64,000 nucleotides of DNA from Brachypterus glaber (Eukaryota; Arthropoda; Insecta; Coleoptera; Kateretidae), in assembly GCA_958510825.1 (NCBI GenBank), contig OY294048.1, positions 18,803,589 through 18,867,588 of the forward strand. Direction: 5' to 3'. A program made the translations under genes and the position numbers. Numbering within the stretch: the first letter of the stretch is position 1; every line of letters starts with the position of its first letter. Below the pieces are notes generated by a model that saw nothing but the letters and a program-made list of their open reading frames with translations, had not been told where the DNA came from and did no database searches. This document shows, piece after piece, positions 26,064-38,000 of the stretch.

Positions 26064-29000
26064 TTCTGCTCAAAAATATCGGCCCACCTAAAAAAATACA
26101 CATTTTTGAATGCAAATATCTCCAAAACTATTTAATGGATTTATTCGATCTTTTTTTTATTTTGAAGCTTGAACTTTTAGCTCTTACTTACTGGAATAAA
26201 AATTATCAAACATCTTTTTTTATACCGGCAGCAATGAAAAGTGCACAGCTATGTTTTTTTACTGCACCTTTCGATATGCGCATGGTTCGCCACTGCATAT
26301 TTTTTTACAATTTAATTAATTGATTTTATAGCCTAATTAAATGGAAGTAATCTCTTTTTAAATTTTTTAATTTTCCTTTTCTCGTTTAGGAGATATAAGG
26401 TTTTTTCTAAAAATTTACATTTTTGCAAGTAACAAAAAAACTACGCAATGGATTTAATTGATTTTTTTTTTAATTTGAAGCTTAAATCGTAAACTTTTAT
26501 TTATTTAATTTAGGTTTCTGTTGGAAACATGTTTAAACTGAGTTTACATTGCTTAAATAGTCATGTTTTTTTTACTCGATCTTTTTTGTTGCAATTTAAA
26601 CACAAACTCAAATCTTTCCATAAGTTTTAAAACTTATTCTAATAGCCACACTTATTGTGACTGATTCCGTCTTTTATTTTTTATCATAAGTCTTCTCATT
26701 TAGGAGAAATTATGTTTTTTTGGTAAATAAGGACTTTTTAAGTGGTGGGCTAGTGCCACCCCTGTAACTAACTTTTTTATGATTGACAAGACTTGTCACT
26801 TATGTGACAATACTTTTTTAACTCGTTAAAATTTTATTTAATTGTATTATTTAAATGGAAACAAGTCCGGAAGTAGCTGCCCAAGCTGTAGCTCTGCTAC
26901 AAGAAGGGCACAGTCAGCGTTTTGTTGCTCAACAGTTAAATATTACGAGAGCAGCGGTAAGAAGAGTATTCCAACGTTTTGAGGAGACCGGTTCCTTTAG
27001 TCGACGCCAAGGAGCTGGCAGACATAGGTGCACGTCCGCTCGGGATGACCGATTTATCGAGCTTAATTCCCTGCGGAATCGTCGTCTAAATTCAGTTAAT
27101 TTGAGATCACGGCTTCAAGAAACAAGAGGTGTAGCAGTAAGTAGGTCCACTATTGGTCGAAGGCTTTTTGAAAGAAACCTTTGCTCTTATAAGGCCGCAA
27201 CTGGACCTAAACTCACTGCTAACCATCGTCGTGCCAGGCTGCAGTTTGCAAGAAGACATTTAAACTGGGACAGAAACCAATGGGCAAAGGTTATGTTTTC
27301 TGATGAAACCAGGATATGTCTATTTGGGAATGATGCAAGACAGCGTGTCTACCGATGTCCTGGAGAACGTTATGCACAGGCCTGCATTGCAGAAAAAGTT
27401 AGTTATGGTGGTGGATCGTGCATGATATGGGGAGGTATATCATTGGAAGCTAAAACTGAACCCGTTTTTATTATAAGGGAAGAACGTGGACGGCAAAGGC
27501 GAAGTCTTACAGCGGCAAGGTATGTCGAAGAAATTTTGGAAGAGCACGTCGTACCTTACGCCGGATTTATAGGCGATGACTTTATTTACATGCAAGACAA
27601 TGCAAAGCCGCATACTGCAGCAAATGTCAGACGATACTTAAGAGATGTCGGTATCGACGTCTTAGAGTGGCCAGCTAATAGCCCCGATCTTAACCCAATC
27701 GTGTAATGTTGGTTAGTTTTAGTGTTTTGTTAAATTAAATTGAATGTTTTATTGACCATAATGTAATGTAACTAATAATAACGAAAAACAGCATTGTTGT
27801 AAAAAAACATACACGTCTAATACGTTTTTTTGTGTTTATAATTGTTATTAAATAATTTTAATAAAATTTAAAATTTGTTTATTGTTATTTTATTTGATAA
27901 AATATTTTGTTTAAAAAAAAATAAAAAGCAAAAAGTCCTTAAAAAGACGTTAGAACTTGTTTTTGGAGTACCATTAGAGATTTAAACAGTCTGTGTAAAG
28001 TTCGTTCGACATATATGCCTCAAAACGCAGTCTGAGCTGGGAACCAAAAAGTTGCTAACGCAGAAAACGTGTTAATTAAATGTATTTATTTAAGCTAAAG
28101 TTATAGAAGTGCAATAGATTTTTATATTCTATCGACGCTTTTCCGTCATATACAGTTTTACAGGGGTGGCACTAGCCCACTGATTAAAAAGTCACTTTTT
28201 CCGAAAAACTTTAATTTCTCCTAAATGAGAAGACTTATGATAAAAAATAAAAGAAAGAATCAGTCACAATAAGTGTGGCTTTTAGAATAAGTTTTAAAAC
28301 TTATGGAAACATTTGAGTTTGTGGTTAAATTGCATCAAAAAAGATTGGGTAAAAAAAACATGACTATTTAAGCAATGTAAACCCAGTTTAAACATGTTTG
28401 CACCAGAAACTTAAATTAAATAAATAAAAGTTAAGGACTTAAGCTTCAAATTAAAAAATAAATCAATTAAATCCATTGTGTAGTTTTTTTGTTATTTTCA
28501 AAAATGTTTATTTTCAGAAAAAACCGTATATCTCCTAAACGAGAAAAGGAAAATTAAAAAGTTAAAAAAGAAATTACTCCCATTTAATTGGCCTATAAAA
28601 TCAATTAATTAAATTGTAAAAAAATATGCAGTGGCAAACCGTGCGCATATCGAAAGAAGCAGTAAAAAAACATAGCTGTGTAATTTTCATTGCTGCCGGT
28701 TTAAAAAAAGATTTTTGATAATTTTTATTCCAGTAATTAAGAGCTAAAAGTTCAAGCTTTAAAATAAAAAAAAGGTCAAATAAATCTATTGAATAGTTTT
28801 GGAGTTATTAGCATTTGAAAATGTGTATTTTTTTAGGTGGGCCGATATTTTTGAGCAGAAGTGTATATATATATATATATATATAAAAGTCTATAATAAT
28901 AGACTATAAAAACTATGTAAACTAGGTTTACAAAATATGTGGATTTAAGCCGGCCGTGGATTAACGGAGTAGTAAAATAGAAAAAAACATTTTACTAATA

Positions 29001-32000
29001 AAGTGCTATTTTTACTTGATATTTACAATTATGGCGAAGGCGCCTTCATTTGTATTTATAGCTTCTAAAAGAGAGATTTTGTTATAATTTATGTTTTGTT
29101 ATTATAAACACCTTGCGGGCCCAAGGCCTTGCAAGGGTCCCTACAAAGTTTTACCAACCAGGGTTCAACGTATTAACAGGTTCAGTGCCGATGGCACACA
29201 CCGTTGTAAGTAGATGCTGCGTCGCTCCGACCGCTTAAATTGTCGATTAGCCGGGATCCGACGTACACACCGGAAATATACATATAAATATGTATTAGAT
29301 TTTTAAATCAAGATTAAAAAAAAAAAGGTTTTAATAGAGGCAAAATAACCATTCTACTAAATATGTAAAGATGTGTTATAATTCCTATTTCTGAATGCCG
29401 CTTGCCACAAAATGTATTTAAAAATGTATTGTCTTTTTTTTAGGAGCCATGCTAATTTACCATGGGCTAGCGAAAAATAGAACTTATTTTAAAAACAATT
29501 TTTTAAGTTAATGGTAAACTATATTTTACTAACTAGATTTTCATGTATATAGGGTTATTAAATGCCCTTGAAACACAAAAATAGATTTAGGTGTTTTTTT
29601 TTAATTTACACGGAAAGAAATTAGTGGGCTCTGCGCTATACATTATAAGATATTTGGTAACAGTGGCAAATTATAGTGATTTAAGCTATAGATTATAAGG
29701 GACACAATAACTAATAATGTTAAAAATAAATTGGAAACGATTATATATATTACAGACACGATTATATTTATTACAGGCACTATTATAAATTTACAGAAAT
29801 TTTATTATATTATAAAAATTATTAGCACGGACAATAATTAAATCTATTTAAGCTATAAATGCCATACTATTTGTTATATTTTATTATTCACTAAACAATT
29901 AAAGTATTTCATATAAATTTTTACACTGACTGCCATAATTGTAAGAGAAAGCCTTGTATTTATATAATAAGCGATTATAATTTGCTTGGTATGTGTGTTA
30001 TAGCGCTCCTAGCTATAATTTTTTTTTCCGTGTACTTACTAAATTAGGTAACTTTATGGAGAATGTTTAAACGATATAATTTTTGAGCGTATTGAGTGTC
30101 CTGGATTTTTTTTACTCGTATTGGCGCAGAATCTATCTGAGTTGATGTTTATTTGTTTTTTTTTTTGTATGGTTGGTAGAATAAATTTAATTCCCTATGT
30201 AAGGTTGCTATCAAGTTTCAAATTCATTGTCAATACAAACATTATTTTGACGTTTAAAAAAAATCCAAATAATTATTAAAAAGCAAGAAGAAATTACAAG
30301 AAAAACATTTAAAAGGGAAACTAAAGTATCAATCTAAAACTGTTTTGTAAAAATTAAGCAATATAATACAGTGCTAAATAAGGGTTTCACAGTAAACGAT
30401 GTGGAAACGTTTTTTTGGCGAGTTAGCATAATACTGTTCATAATTTTATTTAAAAAACATAATTTAAGCTCAGGTAGAGTAAAATGTTATTTTAATAGCA
30501 TATTATAGGTAAAAAAATTTACTTTTATTATAACTTTTAAAAAATTTCCACTTTTTAAGAACTTATTATAATTATTTGTAAGACGTAACATGACAGTTAT
30601 TTTAATCTAAATGTCAAAATTCAACAAAAGCCCAATGCATAATAAAAATATCACTAACAGTCTTTTCTAAACCACTAGTCATAGCTTCCTTGGTCCAATT
30701 TGTTACTTAGAGGGATAATGCGCCAAGTTTGTTACATAATATGGTTACCATATGGTTACTAAATAAAGTGACAACAAAAAGTAGTGCATATTTTGCAAAA
30801 AATTTATTGTACACTTGGTTTCAAAAATAATGGAAAAGTAAGGTTAAAAAAAAATTCTTACATGGTTAATTCTGTTTTTTTTTTCATTTGACAAATATTT
30901 ATTTACTTGTCATTAAATTTCATTGAATTTAGTTTAAAGTGTCAATATTCGAAGTTGTCAAAACTTGGTTTTTATCAAAAAAGGATAACATATGATTTTT
31001 GACATGGTTAAACTAACCTTATTTTTTTTAATGCCAAACAGACATAACCCCATTTAAATAATCCATATTGACATAACTAAATTTTCTGGAAAACATGAAA
31101 TTTTAGTTAACCCTACTTTTCCATTATTTTTGAAATCAACTGTATGATTTCTTTACATAATATGCACTCTAAATAAAATGACATTTAAAGTGAAGTCTAC
31201 ATGAAGAAATCAAAAGACATAGGTTTCATCCTTTGTCGTGCGGGATGGATTGTTATTTTCTAAAACATAACACCCTATATAGAGATTATTCCTATTATAT
31301 TACGAATCACAAAGTAATAAAATATTATTCACCAATTCTAAAAGCGAAAATCAATTTTCAGACACAAATTTCTCAACGTATCATCGAATGTCGGTGCAAA
31401 TGGAATCTGCGGATCCAAGCGTGTTCGAGAAGGACAATAAGGACGGCGTGAAACGAGTTTTAACCAGCAAAAGAAAATACGCTTTTATCATGGAAAGTTC
31501 CTCGATCGAATACGAGATGGAAAGAAACTGTGAACTGATGCAAGTTGGTAGTTTGCTGGATTCGAAAGGATATGGGATTGCGATGCCAACAAGTAATTAT
31601 ATAAATACTGATGATAGTAAAAGAAGACCTTTTTCCTAGGGTCCCTAAATAATAGTATATTAAAGTACTAGTTTCATAACATACGTTTTTAGCGCACGAG
31701 TACAAGTTTAGAAAAAGAAGCCGCTTGCGGCGAGTTTTCTAAAGTACTAGTGCTCTAAAAACGTGTTATGAAACGAGTGCTTTATACAATTTTTTCTATT
31801 TTGCTCTAAAATTTAAAAAAACTTACATTTAAATTGATGACTGATTTAGGGATTTTTGTTTTGGGTTGGCATTACAGTTTACACTATGTTTAAAATTTTA
31901 AGAATACATGACATTTTGATATATTTTACAGTCAAATCCTCTTTTTTCACTGCAATTAACCAGTCCACAATTTTAACACGGTAAAAAATAACCCAAACAC

Positions 32001-35000
32001 AAAATTTTCTAAAAAATTAAACTTTAAATCGACATTGACATTTGCACGCAAAACGTCAAAAGGTAGGCTTTTGTATGTTGCCAACCCAACAGAAAAAAAG
32101 TAGAGACCTCTTATGGGCCTATAAGAACACGCAAAATGCGTGTGATTATGAGCTTATAAGAGTCGCAAAATAGAAAAAGTTACATTAAACTTCGCTCATG
32201 ACGTTTATTGGCATTATTTAGGCTCCCTACTTTTCCCTGTAGTTCGTAGTCACTTGATCGGCTGTTACTTTGTGGCGATTCCAGAAAAAGTTAACCTGGA
32301 TTTAATATGTCAACTTTTTAATTATGCTATATTGCTACCCCCACTGCACTTCAAGTGGAAGTTCCGCAATAGTAAAACAATTCAGTGTTGTTCGTTAAAA
32401 AAGGTTTCCATTAAAAAATAATAAATCTGAATATACACACTAAGAGCTCTTTAGCGTAGTGAATACTAAACGTTTTTGCTTAAGGCCTATCCAGAAGCTT
32501 GCATAAGAACATAAAACATAAGAATGCGATGTCGTGATTGGCTTACAAGATACATGGCGGCAAATCAAGCCAATCACGGCATCGCATTGTTATGTATTAT
32601 GTTCTTATACGAGACTGTGGATATGCCCTTATATGGAACCCCACAAAAGTTTAGTTAATAATTACTAAAAAGTGGAAGAAAATCTCCGATTAATTTTAGG
32701 AAAAATAACTTTTATTAAAAGGATGAATCGGACCAAATTTAAAATAAAACTCCGCCAAAAAAAAAATGATTTTTAAAAATCCAAAATATATGGAAAGATA
32801 ATCGTGATAAACATTTTTTCAGGAAATAGTTATTTGCGCTTCCAGTAGAGGTAAGTGAATTTTTCTATGTGAGGTCGTATTTTGTGGACCGAAGCGGAGC
32901 TGAGGTCCATAAACACGACCGAAGACAGAAAAAAAACTTACCTACGAGTAGCGCATGTTTGTTTAATTATTAATTTATCATACATAACGTAATTTAAGCT
33001 TGTCTCCATTGTGTTCCCTAAAAATTGTTTAGTAAACATATCAAATTATATCCTATTTTGTGATCCCATTAAGCTCTTGTTTTGATATATCTAGCTGTTA
33101 ATAAAATATTAAGGATTGTCATGATAAAGGGACCGCCCTGTATATTTCCACTACTTGTTTTTTGTTAAAGAAAGTCCTTAATTGTTTCAGATGCAAATCA
33201 CCGAAAATCAATAAACGAAGCTATTTTAAAAATGCAGGAAGGAGGCAAATTGCACGAACTGAAAAACAAATGGTGGAAGGAAATGAATGGAGGGGGTCAA
33301 TGTACGGTACGTTAAGTGAAAAGTTTTAGTAATATTTTTATAGTTTTTTTTATATATTAAGGACTAAAATGTCTATTTTAGTCCTGTATCCCAAAGTTTG
33401 CCAAGGGGAGCCAACCTAGTGACAGTTTACTTATATACACTACTTTTGGCACGACCAAAACCATAACTTGGTTTTCAAGTACTAGCTTTTTTAATTTAAA
33501 ATAATGTGTTTAATTTAATTTAAAATCAGACGCGTCATTTTCAGTTAGGGAATGTGCAAGTATTACGTAACGCAAATTGTACTTCGATTCTCGCGTTATT
33601 CAAGGCTGTAGAGATTTCATATTTTGGCTACCCCCCCTAATATGGGGTGTGTTACGGGGGTAGCCAAAATATGAAATCTCTAAAATCTATTATAATGCGA
33701 GAACCGGGGTATGAAGTGTATTAATGTTGGTACAATTTGCGTTACGTAATTATTGAACGTTCCCTTACCTATGAATCGCAAAATATGAGATTATTTGCCA
33801 TGACAGTCGTCTTTTAAATATGTCCTATATTTTAAAATATTGCATTGTAAAAAAGATTAAGAAAATAGTAAACCAAATTATATATCTATTGAAATCATAG
33901 CGAAATAAAATATTATTTTATTTCGCTATCATAGTTTCCATGATTTTTAATCTAATCTAATTTAAAAACGACTGGTTTAACCCATTACCTCCCACGAACT
34001 ATTTTGTATATATTGATATATTTTTTTATTATCTTTTTTTTTAAATATTACTTTTTTATACGTGCGTATATAAAATTGTTTAAAAACAATTTGAAATGCG
34101 AAAGCATATGTCACATTAGGGTGGGGCTTATACTTTTTTATTATCTTATAATTCTCATTAAGGTGCAACTAGAAAATTTCTGAAAATGTGGGAGTGATCA
34201 AACTTTTCTAAGGGTCTTAATTGGGCCTCTAAAATTCGTAAAATTGACCATAAATCGTAAAATATCGTTAAAAATTATCTGTAATTTTTGTGTTTATACA
34301 ACTTCGGCGGATTTTCGGCACGGGTTAAAATCGTCTTCTTCTTCACTTACAAGTGAAAAATGTAAAGGGCTTGAAATCTTTTTTTTTTCCTTGTGTGCAT
34401 GCAAAATTATGTGACAAATTTTAAATTGATTTAAAGATTTAACCCGTGCCGAAAATCCGCCAAAGTTGCCCCTAACACTAAAATTTACGAATTTCTACTA
34501 TAAATGTAAGTCAAACAGTAAGCAAACATTTTAAAAATGTATCAGATTGGACTGAATTTACTTTTATTTATGCACTTTAATATCACAGGCACACAAAAAA
34601 AGTGGTCTGTAAGTTGATAACCGTATATGTAAATTGACCAAAAACGTCAAGGTTTCGACATAACCACAAAAAATACCTCAAAATTACCTAATTTTAGAAG
34701 AGTTTATATCAATGCATACAATTAAGATCCATAAATGATAGTATCGTTCTACGAATTTCTTGGAGGTCCCAGTCTTTTGGGGTGCTGAAACCAAATCCAA
34801 GGTCCGAATCGTTCGATCAAAATGCAGCTGAAAACCACCCAGCACATTGGTTTGTTGGCTTCCCGTTGGCCAAACATTGGCGTGCCAATGGCGACTTCTC
34901 CCGTTAGATTAGACAGAGACAAAAGTTCTACCCAAAAAGGATAGAAGACATACATACACTCCCACTTCCACCAAACCAAACAAATTCTGTATTTGTTCTT

Positions 35001-38000
35001 TGTTGAACAAATACAATATTTACTTGGCCGGGCGAAAAGTGTAACTATATTATTTTTATTAAAGAAATTACTGTCACCATCTAAATTTTAGTAGAATTAT
35101 CTTATTCTACAGATTCACATTAGCTATGTTCGTTCTTTCCGCTCAGTGCTACACTTTCCGGCCAACCAAATAAATACTGTATTTGTTGTATGAAAAACAA
35201 ATACAGTATTTATTTGGTTTGCTGGAAAGTGTAGCACAAATGAGATCGAATGAAATAGAGATAGGGTAGACATCTTTTGTTTCATAATTCTAGTTGTAGA
35301 GAGCTCCATTGGCATTAATGTTTCATACATTTTACCAATGCACACAAGAAAGTAGTACTTTAATAACCACATATGTACTACCCAATAAAAAAAATAGTGA
35401 TATTTTTTTTAATATCTTTGTTTTTTAAAATACCATTTTTTTATAAATTCGTAAAACAAATCGTTTAAAAACAAGTCAAAAATGTAAAGGGCTTGAAATC
35501 TTATTTTTTTTTCCTTGTGAGCATACAAAATTTACTTGTAAATTTAAAATTCTAGGGCTTGAAATCTTATTTTTTTCCTTGTGAGCATACAAAATTATGT
35601 GCCAAATTTCAAATTGATCAAAAGATTTTAACCCGTGCCGAAAATCCGCCAAAGTTGCCCTTACACTAAAATTTACGAATTTCTACCATAAATGTAAGTC
35701 AAACCGTAAGCAAACATTTTTAAAATGTATCAGATTGGACTGAATTTACTTTTATTTAATGCGCTTTAATATCACAGGCACACAAAAACTCTAACTTGAT
35801 AACCTTATATGTAAATTAACCAAAAACGTCAAGGTTTCGACAAAAAATACCTTAAGATTACCTAATTTTAGAAGATTTTATATCAATGCATACAATTAAG
35901 ATCCATAAATAATAGTATCGTTCTACGAATTTCTTGGAGGTCCCAGTTTATAATGTTTATATAATTATTATTTTGGAAAGTAAGTTGTTAGGACTCGGAC
36001 AAATACTTGACAGTGAAAATAAAAACCACAAATCAGTAGTGTATTTAAAATTAAGTATTAACTTTTGGAAAATGTTACAGTGGTCACTGTACCTGCAGTG
36101 GCCACTGCTGGGGGCTCTCCCCTACTATAAATTTTCTTTATTAAATAATATTTACAAATGCCGACCGAACGTTTTAAGTTATTTATGTTTGTTTATATTA
36201 AACTATTAAACTCCCTATGCATAACTTTGTAGTCTATTGTACCGGTAATATCAATGCATACAATTAAGATCCATAAATGATAGTATCGTTCTAGGAATTT
36301 CTTGGAGGTCCCAGTCTATAATGTTTACACAATTATTATTTTGGAAAGTATGTTGTTAGGACTCGGACAAATACTTGACAGTGAAAATAAAAACCACAAA
36401 TCAGTAGTGTATTTAAAATTAAGTATTAACTTGATAACTTTTGGAATATGTTACAGTGGTCCCTGTACCTGCAGTGGCCACTGCTAGGGGCTCTCCCCTA
36501 CTATAAATTTTCTTTATTAAATAATATTTAGAAATGCCGACCTAACGTTTGAAGTTATTTATGTTTGTTTATATTAAACTATTAAACTCCCTATGCATAA
36601 CTTTGTAGCCTATTATACCGTTTATATCAATGCATACAATTAAGATCCATAAATGATAGTATCGTTCTACGAATTTCTTGGAGGTCCCAGTCTATAATGT
36701 TTACACAATTATTGTTTTGGAAAGTATGTTGTTAGGACTCGGACAAATTTTTGACAGTGAAAATAAAACACCATAAATCAGAAGTGTATTTAAAATTAAG
36801 TGAGGTAGCCGGCCGCTTTTATATTTAGTCCTTAAGCTTAAGTCAATAAATTAATATTTTATAAAACCAGTTTGACACAGGGTAAGGCATAGAGTGATTG
36901 ACATTACCATTTTGTTTTATTTTCTTTTCCTGAAAAACAAAAAAATAAAAGATTTCTTCCTTTGACACCCCGATATTTACCAGAAACAATCCCACCTGGA
37001 AAATTCGCAAAACATTCTATTTTTCTTATTTCAATTCGTTTTCAAGTTATTGTGGTCACATAATTCCGGACAGACCGACGTACTAAAAGACCGACAGACT
37101 GACAAAACTACAAACGGACAGAACTGTTGTTAATTATTGATTTGTGACGGAAAATTAATGCTACCTAATTTGCGAATTAAAAACTTTTTAAAGTAATTCA
37201 TTTAAGAAGTTAGTTTAAAAAAAGCTAGAGACTTTTTTTGGCATACAGGTATTTTACCAAAAGTTCTCTCTCGGGATTGTTTTTGGTGTGCGGCAAGGGG
37301 GCCAAATGGGAAAAAATACATTTTTTCACAAAAAATTTAAAATTGTTATATAAGGGTTTTTAAGGTTGCTGAAATTGAATCTGATAATAAAAAAATCTAA
37401 CTCTGACCCCTGAGGGGCTTGGACTAGTTTTCGTGAAAATTGGTATATTGGGGTTTTTAAGGTAGCTAAAAGTGAATCTGATAATAAAAATCCATTTCAC
37501 GCGCGTAGGTGAAAAATGGGCAAGCTCTTTTACTTGGCAGTGTTTCTTTAAATATTCGGTTATTAAACGTTTATTATAAGGAAAAAAACATCCAGATCAA
37601 CAGTTAAATACAGAAAAACTATTTTTCTTCAGTGATATAATATGGAAGTTAACCTATAATTAACGTTTAATTAGCGGACATTTTAACAAAAATATACCAT
37701 TAGGTTTACAGGGTAGATCCATCAAAATCAGATAATTATTTCTGTACCTGAGAGGCAGACTGGCGAAAGTCTACTGATTTGACAACTAACTTAGGCCCAA
37801 TTTTATCCCTTATTTACACTGTTTAGAAAAAAGAGTTAAATACTGTGTTATTAAATGATTTATGAGTAAAAAAGTTTATTTAAACATTTGCCTAAAAATA
37901 CTTAGTTTCGGAGGATATTTTCCCGGTAAACCCTCTGCCGCAGACACTTTATTTATGGAACGTTACTACAGACACGGCGTAAAAATTACGCCCCCCTTTA

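Larger units (their letters stand above)
26061..28863 (+). mobile_element. Tc1/mariner element with TIRs of about 0.7 kb
   Basis: It starts CACTTCTGCTCAAAAATATC and ends in the reverse complement, inside TA repeats, consistent with a TA target duplication. The left TIR is 26061-26767 and the right TIR 28158-28863. They match almost throughout, ending at 'tagtgccacccctgtaa' and 'ttacaggggtggcacta'. Tc1 elements usually have TIRs of tens to a few hundred bases, so these are unusually long. The transposase gene lies between the TIRs and is cut short. Confidence 0.93.

Noticed and set aside
33307..33320. Alternative donor GTTAAG at 33311 for exon 6
   Set aside because: It would shift the frame of M4; GTACGT at 33307 gives phase 0 into exon 7.
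34749..34979. A 76-codon minus ORF (Trp-rich)
   Set aside because: It spans the border of a repeat and the zeta element; composition and position argue against a gene.
35934..36487. Two ORFs both beginning MEVPVYNVY
   Set aside because: They repeat with the 370-bp tandem unit and have no start context or similarity; repeat artefacts.
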